NCBI RefSeq assembly: GCF_002899455.1
Contig: NZ_PPFB01000001.1
Coordinates: 6,332,501 to 6,396,500, forward strand
Source of the DNA: Streptomyces sp. DH-12
Lineage (GTDB): Bacteria > Actinomycetota > Actinomycetes > Streptomycetales > Streptomycetaceae
Reading direction: 5' to 3'
Length of the DNA stretch: 64,000 nucleotides
Within the stretch, counting starts at the first letter, position 1. Each line of letters begins with the position of its first letter. The notes below the pieces were generated by a model, which ran no database searches, was not told the origin of the DNA, and saw only the letters and a list, made by a program, of their open reading frames with translations. This document shows, piece after piece, positions 37,936 to 46,372 of the stretch. The position numbers were made by a program, and so were the translations under genes.

Positions 37936-38315
37936 GCGACCTGCACGTCTACGAGTACGCCCTGCTGCACGTCGTGCCGCGGATCGAGCGCGGCGAGCGC
38001 ATCAACGCGGGGGTGCTGGTGTACTGCCGGCCCCTGTCCTACGCCGGGGCCCGCACCCACCTCGACGAGGCGCGGCTGCTGGCCCTCGACCCCGCCGCCG
38101 ACGTGTCCGGCGTCCGGGCCGCGCTGCGCGCCGTCGAGGACGTCTGCGCCGGCGGCGACGCGGCGGGCCAGGCGGCCCACGACGACGCGGGCCGCCGCTT
38201 CCGCTGGCTGGTCGCCCCCCGTTCGACGATCGTCCAGCCGGGCCCGGTCCACACCGGCCTCACGGCCGACCCGGAGGCGGAGACGGAGCGGCTGCTGGAC
38301 CTGCTGGTCCGCTAG
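37932..38315 (+). CDS. DUF3037 protein
   Basis: 127 residues. Conserved start YEYALLHVVPRIERGERINAGVLVYC, then DEARLLALDPAADV, and ending in the FRWLVAPRSTIVQPGPVHTGLTADPEAETERLLDLLV block. Matches DUF3037, which is repeatedly found beside HipA-like kinases. GTG 37932 overlaps the kinase stop (GTGA), so the two are translated as a unit. No active-site motif recognised. Confidence 0.8.
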   Translation: MSDLHVYEYALLHVVPRIERGERINAGVLVYCRPLSYAGARTHLDEARLLALDPAADVSGVRAALRAVEDVCAGGDAAGQAAHDDAGRRFRWLVAPRSTIVQPGPVHTGLTADPEAETERLLDLLVR

Positions 38316-38392
38316 GGCACGCGGTGCCGGGTGGGCGGTCGCCGCGCCGGACGCGGGCCGGGGAGGCGCCGGCCGCGCCGGGGGGGGCGCCG

Positions 38393-38947
38393 TCAGGCGC
38401 GGCGGCGCCGGATGACGTGGCCGGCGGCGAGCAGGGCGCTTGTCACGAACGTGGCGCCGATGCCCACGTCCCAGGTGGTCGGGCCGTTGTCCGAGGAGCC
38501 GCCCAGACCGCCCTGGACGCCGCGGGTCGGCGTGGGGGCGGCGGAGGTCCGCGTGGGCGTCGCGGCCGGGCTCGGGGAGCGGGTCGGTGACGTCGTGGCG
38601 GTCACGGTCGGCGTCCGGGTCGGGACCGCGGACGTCGGGACGGCCGTCGTCGGGACCGCGGACATCGGGGTCGCCGGGCGCGAGGACGGGGGCGGTGACG
38701 GGGCCGGGCGGAAGGTGGAGGAGGTGAGGCCGCGGCGCGGCAGGGCCTCGCAGGCGATGCCGTCGTCCGGGCCGGGGTCCTCGTCGAGCCGGTGCGGGTC
38801 GCCGCGGTCCGTCTCGAAGAAGGCCTGCGCGTCCTCCTGGTAGGTGAAGTCGCCGCAGTCCAGGTCCTGGGCGTGGGCGAGGTCGGCCATCGGCACGATC
38901 GCGGCGAGCGCGATCAGCGTGCCTATGGCACCGGTGCGACGACGCAT
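38393..38947 (-). CDS. secreted excalibur calcium-binding-domain protein
   Basis: 184 residues. Signal peptide (about 1-26, ending AHAQ), an excalibur-type motif DLDCGDFTYQEDAQAFF with the acidic PGPDDGIACEAL stretch (about 28-70), a Thr/Pro/Ser-rich linker with repeats of AVPT, and a C-terminal transmembrane helix VGIGATFVTSALLAAGHVI followed by RRRRA. A wall-spanning, membrane-anchored surface protein. ATG 38947 is chosen for its AAGGAGG site. Confidence 0.85.
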   Translation of the reverse strand: MRRRTGAIGTLIALAAIVPMADLAHAQDLDCGDFTYQEDAQAFFETDRGDPHRLDEDPGPDDGIACEALPRRGLTSSTFRPAPSPPPSSRPATPMSAVPTTAVPTSAVPTRTPTVTATTSPTRSPSPAATPTRTSAAPTPTRGVQGGLGGSSDNGPTTWDVGIGATFVTSALLAAGHVIRRRRA

Positions 38948-39138
38948 CGAACGCCTCCTTTCCGGCCGCGGGGGCTCGCGCTTCGACGCTAGGTCCCGCC
39001 CGCCGCGGCGGCGCGCAGCGCTGGGCCGATCGGGTGCCGGACGGATCCGGCCGGGCGCGGGGAATGGATCACACACGCGCGGTGCGCCGTTGACACCGGG
39101 TGCCAGGGCTTCTAGCGTCACGTCTGCTGAAGGTACTA

Positions 39139-39148
39139 AGCGGTCGCT
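39139..39148. promoter_or_regulatory. regulator site candidate upstream of SDR operon
   Basis: agcg-gt-cgct palindrome within actaagcggtcgctcacc, 55 nt upstream of the SDR start. The pattern resembles sites of TetR-type regulators of acyl-CoA genes, but no such gene is adjacent. Confidence 0.45.
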
Positions 39149-39202
39149 CACCGATTCGGGCCGGCCGCAGGAGCCGCATCCCAAGGGCGAGGAGAAGCAG
39201 GT

Positions 39203-39964
39203 ATGTCCACCACTGAAGCGCGGGTCGCGGTCGTCACCGGCGCCGCGCGCGGCATCGGCGCCGCCACCGCCGTACGACTGGCCGCCGAGGGCCGCGCGGT
39301 CGCCGTGCTGGACCTCGACGAGGCCGCCTGCAAGGACACCGTCGAGAAGATCACCGCCGCCGGCGGCAAGGCGATCGCCGTCGGCTGCGACGTCTCCGAC
39401 GAGGCGCAGGTCGAGGCGGCCGTCGCGCGCGTCGCCGAGGAGCTCGGCGCGCCGACCGTCCTGGTCAACAACGCGGGCGTGCTGCGCGACAACCTGCTGT
39501 TCAAGATGAGCGTCTCCGACTGGGACACCGTCATGAACGTGCACCTGCGCGGTGCCTTCCTGATGTCGAAGGCCTGCCAGAAGCACATGGTGGACGCCGG
39601 CTTCGGCCGCATCGTCAACCTGTCGTCCTCCTCCGCGCTCGGCAACCGCGGCCAGGTCAACTACTCCGCCGCCAAGGCCGGTCTGCAGGGCTTCACCAAG
39701 ACCCTCGCCAAGGAGCTCGGCAAGTTCGGCGTCACCGCCAACGCCGTCGCCCCCGGCTTCATCGCCACCGAGATGACCAAGGCCACCGCCGACCGCGTCG
39801 GCATGGGCTTCGAGGACTTCAAGGCCGCCGCCGCCACCCAGATCCCCGTCGCCCGCGTCGGCGAGCCCGAGGACGTCGCCAACGCCATCGCCTTCTTCAC
39901 CGCGGACGCGGCCGGCTTCGTCTCCGGCCAGGTGCTGTACGTGGCCGGCGGACCGCTCGACTAG
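39203..39964 (+). CDS. fabG: SDR-family oxidoreductase, 3-oxoacyl-ACP reductase-like
   Basis: 253 residues. Rossmann motif GAARGIGAA near residues 13-21, NNAG at about 91-94, and the catalytic Ser, Tyr-x3-Lys (SSSSALGNRGQVNYSAAK). A FabG-type NAD(P)H-dependent reductase, but many FabG homologues act on other substrates. Upstream SD GGAGAAG at ATG 39203. Followed 11 bp later by a second SDR gene, so the pair forms an operon. Confidence 0.88.
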   Translation: MSTTEARVAVVTGAARGIGAATAVRLAAEGRAVAVLDLDEAACKDTVEKITAAGGKAIAVGCDVSDEAQVEAAVARVAEELGAPTVLVNNAGVLRDNLLFKMSVSDWDTVMNVHLRGAFLMSKACQKHMVDAGFGRIVNLSSSSALGNRGQVNYSAAKAGLQGFTKTLAKELGKFGVTANAVAPGFIATEMTKATADRVGMGFEDFKAAAATQIPVARVGEPEDVANAIAFFTADAAGFVSGQVLYVAGGPLD

Positions 39965-39975
39965 GGGAACCGGAC

Positions 39976-40734
39976 ATGACGACAGTGGAACCCACCGGCA
40001 AGGTCGCCCTGATCACGGGCGCCAGCCGCGGCATCGGCTACGGCGTCGCCGAGGCCCTGGTCGCGCGCGGCGACCGGGTCTGCATCACCGGACGCAACGA
40101 GGACGCCCTCAAGGAGGCCGTCGAGAAGCTCGGCGCCGACCGGGCCGTCCACGTGGCCGGCAAGGCGCACGACGAGGCCCACCAGGCACTCGCCGTCGAG
40201 CGCGTGATGGAGGCCTTCGGCCGGGTCGACTACCTGGTCAACAACGCGGGCACCAACCCGGTGTTCGGGCCGATCGCCGACCTCGACCTGAACGTGGCGC
40301 GCAAGGTCTTCGAGACCAATGTGATCTCCGCGCTCGGTTTCGCGCAGAAGACCTGGCACGCCTGGCAGAAGGACAACGGCGGGGCGATCGTCAACATCGC
40401 CTCCGTCGCGGGCATCGCGCCCTCGCCCTTCATCGCCGCGTACGGCGTCAGCAAGGCCGCGCTGATCAACCTCACCCAGCAGCTGGCGCACGAGTTCGCG
40501 CCCCGGGTGCGGGTCAACGCCATCGCCCCGGCGGTGGTGAAGACCAAGTTCGCCCAGGCGCTGTACGAGGGCCGGGAGGAGGAGGCCGCCGCTTCCTACC
40601 CGCTCGGCCGGCTCGGCGTGCCGTCCGACATCGGCGGCGCGGCCGCGTTCCTCACCTCGGACCAGTCCGCCTGGGTCACCGGCCAGACCCTGGTCGTCGA
40701 CGGCGGCATCTTCCTCAACGCCGGCGTCGGCTGA
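39976..40734 (+). CDS. SDR-family oxidoreductase
   Basis: 252 residues. GASRGIGYGV cofactor motif at about residues 15-24, NNAGTNP at about 90, and the catalytic YGVSK. Paralogue of the preceding gene but with only family-level identity. The two probably share substrate class or consecutive steps, e.g. a beta-oxidation or ketone-reduction couple. Confidence 0.88.
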   Translation: MTTVEPTGKVALITGASRGIGYGVAEALVARGDRVCITGRNEDALKEAVEKLGADRAVHVAGKAHDEAHQALAVERVMEAFGRVDYLVNNAGTNPVFGPIADLDLNVARKVFETNVISALGFAQKTWHAWQKDNGGAIVNIASVAGIAPSPFIAAYGVSKAALINLTQQLAHEFAPRVRVNAIAPAVVKTKFAQALYEGREEEAAASYPLGRLGVPSDIGGAAAFLTSDQSAWVTGQTLVVDGGIFLNAGVG

Positions 40735-40793
40735 CCCGTACGCGCCGATCCGCTGTGCGCACCACGCGTGCACACGGGTCACGAACGCCCCGT

Positions 40794-40833
40794 CCGACAC
40801 GGGCGCCGTTGACGAAAACGGCGCCCGTGTCGG
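40794..40833 (+). terminator. terminator after SDR operon
   Basis: Perfect 17-bp inverted repeat ccgacacgggcgccgtt / aacggcgcccgtgtcgg with a six-base loop. Confidence 0.85.
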
Positions 40834-40969
40834 CGTTTCAGGGCCGGAACGCGCGTGACAACGTAGTCATCCGCCAGTTGATCTCAACTCCCTTCCAGGG
40901 CAGGGTCGGTGGGCGTGTCGCTGCGGTATCGTTCGCCGACCTTGGTACGGCAGATCGAGGAGCGTGCGC

Positions 40970-42556
40970 GTGTTCAACCGGAACCGATGCCTGCGGCGGG
41001 TGGCGGCCATCGCGTCCATATCGTCCCTGGTGACCGGATGCGGCGTCCTGTCGTCCGACAGCCCGGAGGACGAGGACCCCATCGTCGTGGGAACCACCAG
41101 CTCGCCGAGCACGCTGGATCCTGCCGCGTCCTGGGACAGCTCCTGGGAGCTGTTCCGCAACATCTACCAGACGCTGCTGAGCTACCCGATCGGCGCGACG
41201 ACCCCGCAGCCGGACGCGGCGGAGAAGTGCGAGTTCTCCGACACCTCCAACCAGGTGTTCCGCTGCGAGCTGCGCGAGGGCCTGACGTTCTCCGACGGGG
41301 GCAAGCTGGACGCCAAGGCGGTCAAGCACTCGATCGACCGCATCCGCCAGATCGACGTCAACGGCGGTCCGGCCGGTCTGCTGGGCAGCCTCGAGAGGGT
41401 CCAGGCGCCGAGCGAGCGCGAGGTGGTCTTCTACCTCAACAAGCCCGACGCCACCTTCCCGTTCGTGCTCGCCACCCCCGCGATGTCGATCGTCGACCCC
41501 GACTCCTACCCGGCGGGATCGCTCCGCGAGGACAAGAGCGTCGTCGGATCGGGCCCGTACACCCTCCAGTCGTACGAGGAGGGCAAGGAGGCCCGGCTGG
41601 TCCGCAACGACCGCTACAAGGGGTACGCCGAGCGGAAGAACAACGCCGTCACCATCCGCTACTACCAGGACTCGGGCGAGATGGTCGAGGCGCTGCGCGA
41701 CAAGCGGATCGACCTCACCTACCGCGGGCTGGCCGCGGGCGACATCGTCGAGCTGCAGGGCAGGACCTCCAAGGAGGAGGAGATCCAGCTCATCGACGGC
41801 ACCGGCACCGACATCAACTACCTGGTGTTCAACCCGAAGGACCCGTGGGCCGGGAAGAAGGCGGTGCGCCACGCGATCGCGCAGCTCGTCGACCGCGCCG
41901 CGATCGCGCACAAGGTCTACAAGGACACCGTCGACCCGCTGTACTCGATGGTCCCCAAGGGCCTGACCGGACACACCACCGGCTTCTTCGACGACTTCGG
42001 CGAGCCCGACGCCGGCAAGGCCCGCGAGATCCTCCGGGACGCCGGCATCACCGAGCGGGTGCCGCTCACCCTCTGGTACACCTCGGACCGCTACGGCTCC
42101 GAGACCGCCCTGGAGTTCAAGGAGCTGGAGCGGCAGCTGGAGGCGTCGGAGCTGTTCGACGTCACGCTGAAGAGCCGCCCCTGGAAGACCTACGTCGAGG
42201 GCTACCAGAAGGGCGAGTACCCGGTGTTCGGCCGTGGCTGGTTCCCCGACTTCCCGGACGCGGACAACTTCATCGCCCCGTTCGTCGGCAGGCAGAACGC
42301 GCTCGGCACGCCGTACGAGGCCAAGAAGATCGTCAACGACCTGCTGCCCAGCTCACGCCGGGAGAGCGACCGGGGCAACGTGGTGAAGCAGTTCGAGGAG
42401 GCCCAGGAGATCCTCGTGGACGACGTGCGGCTGCTCCCGCTGTGGCAGGGCCGGCAGCACGTGGCGGCGAGCCGGGACATCTCGGGCGCCGAGCGCGCCC
42501 TGGACCCGTCCACCATCATGATGATGTGGCAGCTCTCCCGGAAGACCAGCTGGTAG
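40970..42556 (+). CDS. ABC transporter substrate-binding lipoprotein, peptide type (SBP_bac_5)
   Basis: 528 residues. Signal peptide with lipobox LVTGC (C24). DppA/OppA-type features follow: VGTTSSPSTLDPAASWDS, FRCELREGLTFSDGGKLDAKAVKHSIDRI, DINYLVFNPKDPWAGKKAVRHAIAQLVDR. Binds peptides or similar cargo outside the membrane. No permease or ATPase gene is next to it, so it is an orphan solute-binding protein. GTG 40970 is preferred because GAGGAG lies seven bases upstream; GTG 40964 is too close to it. Confidence 0.88.
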   Translation: MFNRNRCLRRVAAIASISSLVTGCGVLSSDSPEDEDPIVVGTTSSPSTLDPAASWDSSWELFRNIYQTLLSYPIGATTPQPDAAEKCEFSDTSNQVFRCELREGLTFSDGGKLDAKAVKHSIDRIRQIDVNGGPAGLLGSLERVQAPSEREVVFYLNKPDATFPFVLATPAMSIVDPDSYPAGSLREDKSVVGSGPYTLQSYEEGKEARLVRNDRYKGYAERKNNAVTIRYYQDSGEMVEALRDKRIDLTYRGLAAGDIVELQGRTSKEEEIQLIDGTGTDINYLVFNPKDPWAGKKAVRHAIAQLVDRAAIAHKVYKDTVDPLYSMVPKGLTGHTTGFFDDFGEPDAGKAREILRDAGITERVPLTLWYTSDRYGSETALEFKELERQLEASELFDVTLKSRPWKTYVEGYQKGEYPVFGRGWFPDFPDADNFIAPFVGRQNALGTPYEAKKIVNDLLPSSRRESDRGNVVKQFEEAQEILVDDVRLLPLWQGRQHVAASRDISGAERALDPSTIMMMWQLSRKTSW

Positions 42557-42648
42557 CGCACCCGGCACGGCCGGCCGCGGGGCCGGCTGTCAGTGGGCGC
42601 CGGTAGGTTCTGAGACCGGGAAACGACCACGTGAGCAAGGGAATCGAC

Positions 42649-43332
42649 GTGACCGACATCGCCATGCTGCCCGAGTCCTGGCGCGGGGTTCTGGGCGACG
42701 AGCTGAAGCAGCCCTACTTCGAGGAGCTGACCGAGTTCGTCGAGGAGGAGCGGGCGCGCGGTCCCGTCTACCCGCCCCGCGAGGAGGTCTTCGCGGCGCT
42801 GGAGGCCACGCCGTACGACGAGGTGAAGGTGCTGGTGCTCGGCCAGGACCCGTACCACGGCGAGGGCCAGGGGCACGGGCTGTGCTTCTCGGTCCGGCCC
42901 GGGGTGAAGATCCCGCCGTCCCTGCGGAACATCTACAAGGAGCTGCACGCCGACCTGGGCACGCCCGTCCCGGACAACGGCTATCTGATGCCGTGGGCCC
43001 GGCAGGGCGTGCTGCTGCTCAACGCGGTGCTCACGGTCCGCGCGGGGGAGGCCAACTCGCACAAGGGGAAGGGCTGGGAGCGGTTCACCGACGCGGTGAT
43101 CCGCGCGGTGGCCGACCGCCCCGACCCCGCGGTCTTCGTGCTGTGGGGCAACTACGCGCAGAAGAAGCTGCCGCTGATCGACGAGAGCCGGCACGTGGTG
43201 GTGAAGGGGGCGCACCCCTCGCCGCTGTCCGCGAAGAAGTTCTTCGGCTCCCGGCCGTTCTCCCGGATCAACGAGGCGGTGGCCGCGCAGGGGCACCAGC
43301 CGATCGACTGGACCCTCCCGAACCTGGGCTGA
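42649..43332 (+). CDS. ung: uracil-DNA glycosylase
   Basis: 227 residues. Family 1 UDG: catalytic D67 and H70 in GQDPYHGEGQGHGLCFSV, uracil-binding Asn region LLLNAVLTVR, and the HPSPLS loop with H189. Removes uracil from DNA as the first step of base-excision repair. GTG 42649 (SD aaggga) is preferred to the upstream GTG 42631; it begins at the position where homologues begin. Confidence 0.95.
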   Translation: MTDIAMLPESWRGVLGDELKQPYFEELTEFVEEERARGPVYPPREEVFAALEATPYDEVKVLVLGQDPYHGEGQGHGLCFSVRPGVKIPPSLRNIYKELHADLGTPVPDNGYLMPWARQGVLLLNAVLTVRAGEANSHKGKGWERFTDAVIRAVADRPDPAVFVLWGNYAQKKLPLIDESRHVVVKGAHPSPLSAKKFFGSRPFSRINEAVAAQGHQPIDWTLPNLG

Positions 43333-43353
43333 CGCGCCGGCCGGTCCGGCCGG

Positions 43354-43394
43354 CCGGGTGCGGAGGGGCGCCCCGCCCCGCCCCTCCGCGCCCG
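43354..43394 (+). terminator. hairpin after ung
   Basis: Long inverted repeat ccgggtgcggaggggcg / cgcccctccgcgcccgg (one mismatch) with a short GC loop, 21 nt after the ung stop. Confidence 0.6.
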
Positions 43395-43479
43395 GCACGT
43401 CGCGGGGCGGCCTGTCCGGAATCGTCCGCTCCTGCGGTTAGCGTCGGGGGCGACAGCGGGCGACGGTGCGGAGGACGCG

Positions 43480-43989
43480 GTGGCGGAGCGACAGGAGCAG
43501 GCGGCGCCGGACGCCCTGCTCACCCGGATCGGCCAGGCCGTGATGCTGCACCACGCGGGGGACCGTGAGGAGGCGCGGCACCGCTTCCTCGGTCTGTGGA
43601 CCGAGATCGGCGAGCACGGCGACCCGCTGCACCGCTGCACGCTCGCCCGCTGCCTGGCCGACACCCAGGACGACCCCGAGGACGAACTGGCCTGGGACCT
43701 GCGGGCGCTGACGGCGGCCGAGGAGGCCGACGGGACCCCGGCCCGCGACAACGCTCCGGCGGTGCGCGCGCTGTACCCGTCGCTGCACCTCGACCTGGCC
43801 GCCGACTACGCCCGCCTCGGCCGTCGCGACGCGGCCCGTGCCCATCTGGAGCGGGCCCGGGGCGCTGCCCGCACCCTCGCCGACGACCGTTACGGCCAGG
43901 ACGTGCAGGACGCCGTTCGGCGGCTGGAGGCACGGCTGGGCGAGGACGGGACACCGCCCGGGGGACCGGGCCCCCCGCGGCGACCATGA
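43480..43989 (+). CDS. tetratricopeptide-like hypothetical protein
   Basis: 169 residues, all-alpha. Helical pairs with TPR-like spacing: LLTRIGQAVMLHHAGDREEARHRFLGLW, then LARCLADTQDDPEDELAWDLRALTAAEEA, then LHLDLAADYARLGRRDAARAHLERARGA. The last pair is the clearest TPR. Ends in a disordered Pro/Gly tail. GTG 43480 has GGAGGA upstream. No partner suggested by context. Confidence 0.75.
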   Translation: MAERQEQAAPDALLTRIGQAVMLHHAGDREEARHRFLGLWTEIGEHGDPLHRCTLARCLADTQDDPEDELAWDLRALTAAEEADGTPARDNAPAVRALYPSLHLDLAADYARLGRRDAARAHLERARGAARTLADDRYGQDVQDAVRRLEARLGEDGTPPGGPGPPRRP

Positions 43990-44002
43990 GGCGCGGTGCG
44001 GC

Positions 44003-44506
44003 TCAGCGTCCGTAGGTGTCCTGGCAGATCCGCGCCTGCGGGCTGTCCGCCGGCCAGCCGCCGTACTCCCGGCCCAGCGCGCAGATGTCCGAGCCGCCGC
44101 CGGACGTGCCGCCGTCCGGCGACCCGCCGCCCGGGAGCTTGGCCGACGGGCGTGGCGCGGGGGTGCGCCGGCGCGGCTGCGGCTGCTCGGGACTCCGGGG
44201 CCGGTCCGTGCGCGCCTGCCCGTTGCGCGCGTCGGACGGCGCGTCCGGTTCCGAGGGCTTCGCCTTCGGGGTGGTCCGGTCCGACGGCGACGCCTCGGGC
44301 TCGTCGACCGGGACCCTCCGCAGGGCCTCACGCGCCGGCGCCTGCTCGGCAGGGGAGGCGCCGCGTCCCGCCGCGTCGTGCCCGGCACCGTGCGGCGGCG
44401 CGGTCGCCGGGCCCGGTGCGAGGGGACGCTGGACCGTCACGCAGCCCGAGAGGGCGGCGACCGCCACGGTCACCAGAAGCGTTGCTGTGGTCGTCGTTCG
44501 CTGCAC
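44003..44506 (-). CDS. hypothetical secreted lipoprotein, Pro-rich
   Basis: 167 residues. Signal peptide with lipobox LSGC (about residue 22), followed by a proline/alanine/charged disordered stretch of about 100 residues and a short C-terminal cysteine pair (ICALGREYGGWPADSPQARICQDTYG). The C-terminal Cys pair is probably a disulfide-closed loop. GTG 44506 chosen to place the hydrophobic segment at the N-terminus. I do not recognise the family beyond its many Streptomyces-type relatives. Confidence 0.7.
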   Translation of the reverse strand: MQRTTTTATLLVTVAVAALSGCVTVQRPLAPGPATAPPHGAGHDAAGRGASPAEQAPAREALRRVPVDEPEASPSDRTTPKAKPSEPDAPSDARNGQARTDRPRSPEQPQPRRRTPAPRPSAKLPGGGSPDGGTSGGGSDICALGREYGGWPADSPQARICQDTYGR

Positions 44507-44619
44507 CCCCGCCACTTTGCTGGTTCCACCCGCCGGACGGTGGACGGACAGGCGCGGTCCTCCCCCGCACGGGTGATGTCCGCCCACCTTCGGGGGCCCC
44601 GCCGGCGTGCCGGGTGACG

Positions 44620-45147
44620 TCACTCGCCGGTGGCGCCGTCGATCCGCTGGCGGATCAGGTCCGCGTGGCCGTTGTGCCGGGCGTACTCCTCGATCATGTG
44701 CGTGTAGATCCAGCGCAGGGAGTACGGCTCGGGGCTGGAATGGTGCCGCCCGCGGGAGAGGTCGTCCAGGGGGTGACCGGACGCGGCGCGGCGGGCGGCC
44801 TCGATCTCCGCCTGCCAGGTCTCGTAGGCGTCCTTCCAGGTGTCCGCCTCGCCGGGGTGGAACTCGCCGTCCGGGTCGGCCTCGCCGTAGTAGATCGGCC
44901 CCGCGTCCTCACCGGCGAACACCCGGCGGAACCACGAGCGCTCCACCTCCGCCATGTGCCGCACCAGCCCCATCAGCGACAGGTCCGACGGCGGCACCGA
45001 GGCGGTCCGCACCTGTTCGTCCGTCAGCCCCTCGCACTTGCGGGCGAGCGTCGCGCGGTGGTAGTTGAGCCACCCCTCGAGCATGGTCCGTTCATCGGCG
45101 TTCGGTGCGGGTTCGGTGCGCTGGGAAGTCGTGTGCTGGGGCGTCAT
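44620..45147 (-). CDS. DinB/DUF664 family protein
   Basis: 175 residues of the four-helix DinB superfamily (DUF664). Landmarks: LEGWLNYHRATLARKCEGL, the metal-binding His of LVRHMAEVERSWFRR, and HMIEEYARHNGHADLIR with two conserved His. The His triad fits a metal-dependent or thiol-dependent enzyme such as mycothiol-S-transferase, common in actinobacteria. ATG 45147 has AAGGA upstream. Downstream of, and co-directional with, the VOC gene (85-bp gap). Confidence 0.88.
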   Translation of the reverse strand: MTPQHTTSQRTEPAPNADERTMLEGWLNYHRATLARKCEGLTDEQVRTASVPPSDLSLMGLVRHMAEVERSWFRRVFAGEDAGPIYYGEADPDGEFHPGEADTWKDAYETWQAEIEAARRAASGHPLDDLSRGRHHSSPEPYSLRWIYTHMIEEYARHNGHADLIRQRIDGATGE

Positions 45148-45232
45148 GCCCGCATCCTTTCCCGCCGACGCGGCCTCACACCAAGGGTTTTGCGGCGGCG
45201 GGCCGCGGGGCGGCGCGGCACCGGTGTCACGG

Positions 45233-45625
45233 TCAGGTGCTCGCGCCGGTGCGCACGAAGAGGCAGAACGGGTGGCCCACCGGGTCGTACAGGACCCGCA
45301 CGTCGTCCTGCGGCTGGTAATCCGCCACGGTCGCCCCCAGGGCGACGGCACGCTCGGCCGCCGACGGCAGATCGTCCACCTCGATGTCCAGGTGCATCAT
45401 CATCTGCTGCCCGGACCGCGCGGACGGCCACCGCGGAGGAGTGAAGAGCGGCTCCGTCTGGAACGACAGCCCGGTACCGCCGTCGGAGGGGCCGATCTCG
45501 ACCCAGTCCGGTCCGGATGTCCGCACCGGCCACCCGAGCAGGGCCTGGTAGAACCCCGCCAGCTCCTGGGCGTCCGGTGCGTCGAGCGTGGTCGCGGCCA
45601 ACGTGAAACGCGGTGAAGGCTTCAT
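45233..45625 (-). CDS. VOC/glyoxalase family protein
   Basis: 130 residues with two beta-alpha-beta-beta-beta units: LAATTLDAPDAQELAGFYQALLGWPV and MMHLDIEVDDLPSAAERAVALGATV, ending YDPVGHPFCLFV. Matches the VOC superfamily of metal-dependent enzymes and resistance proteins (bleomycin, fosfomycin). No substrate can be assigned. Same strand as the following DinB-like gene and preceding TetR, which could form a small operon. Confidence 0.85.
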   Translation of the reverse strand: MKPSPRFTLAATTLDAPDAQELAGFYQALLGWPVRTSGPDWVEIGPSDGGTGLSFQTEPLFTPPRWPSARSGQQMMMHLDIEVDDLPSAAERAVALGATVADYQPQDDVRVLYDPVGHPFCLFVRTGAST

Positions 45626-45665
45626 ACGGTGCTGCTGCCCGGTTTCGTCGCGGTGAGGCCGGGTG

Positions 45666-46283
45666 TCACTCCTCCGACCGCCGCCGGCGCCCCGCGGTCC
45701 CCAGCATCCCGTCGAGGAGTTCCCGCAGGTCGGTGCGGATGTCCGTCACCGACGGCACCTGGGCGTGGTAGGAGCCCGCCACGCAGGAGAAGAGAAGGCC
45801 GTCGGCCCAGGAGACCAGGGACAGGGCGTGGCGGGCCGGGGACGTGGAGCCCATCGCCGTGACGAGGGCGGTGAGGTGGTCGCGGAAGCGGGCGCCGGCC
45901 GCGTCGAAGTGGGCGCGGAGTTCGGGGCGGCGGGTGGCCTCCAGGGCGAGTTCGTAGCGGGCGAGGGTCAGCTCGTGGTGGTGGGTCAGCGCGCGGTGGA
46001 CGGTCAGGGCCAGCGCGTCCAGCAGGGCGTCGGCGCCACCGCGAGGGTCGGGCAGCTCGTGGAGGGCCAGCACCCGCTCCTCCCGGTCGGCGAGACGGCG
46101 TACCGCCAGTTCCAGCAGCGCCTGCCGGGTGCGCGCCACGTTGGACGTGGAGCCCTGGGGGAGCCCGGCCGTCTCGTCCACCGCCCGATGGGTCAGGCCC
46201 CGCATGCCCCGCTCGGCGAGCAGGGCGAGGGCGGTGTCGGCGACGAGGCCGGCGCGGGCGCCGGCGGTGGTGCGTTCGGACAT
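45666..46283 (-). CDS. TetR-family transcriptional regulator
   Basis: 205 residues. HTH at about residues 10-55 (AGLVADTALALLAERGMRGLTHRAVDETAGLPQGSTSNV), an unusually short linker, then the ligand domain. Divergent from the FAD monooxygenase gene, with two ACTAC-N4-GTAGT boxes in between, so it is the likely repressor of that operon. ATG 46283 has GGAGG-like upstream bases (minus strand gacctccatg is weak); the upstream codons up to 46361 would overlap the operators. Confidence 0.85.
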   Translation of the reverse strand: MSERTTAGARAGLVADTALALLAERGMRGLTHRAVDETAGLPQGSTSNVARTRQALLELAVRRLADREERVLALHELPDPRGGADALLDALALTVHRALTHHHELTLARYELALEATRRPELRAHFDAAGARFRDHLTALVTAMGSTSPARHALSLVSWADGLLFSCVAGSYHAQVPSVTDIRTDLRELLDGMLGTAGRRRRSEE

Positions 46284-46304
46284 GGAGGTCAACCTACCCG
46301 TCTC

Positions 46305-46351
46305 ACTACGGATGTAGTACGTTGGAGCCGAGGGTCCACTACAGATGTAGT
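46305..46351. promoter_or_regulatory. paired TetR operators
   Basis: Two 14-bp palindromes, actac-ggat-gtagt at 46305-46318 and actac-agat-gtagt at 46338-46351, spaced exactly 33 bp. They lie between the divergent TetR gene and the FAD monooxygenase. One box covers the TetR promoter side, the other the monooxygenase leader. Confidence 0.75.
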
Positions 46352-46372
46352 CAGCGGCCACGAGGAGGAGCC

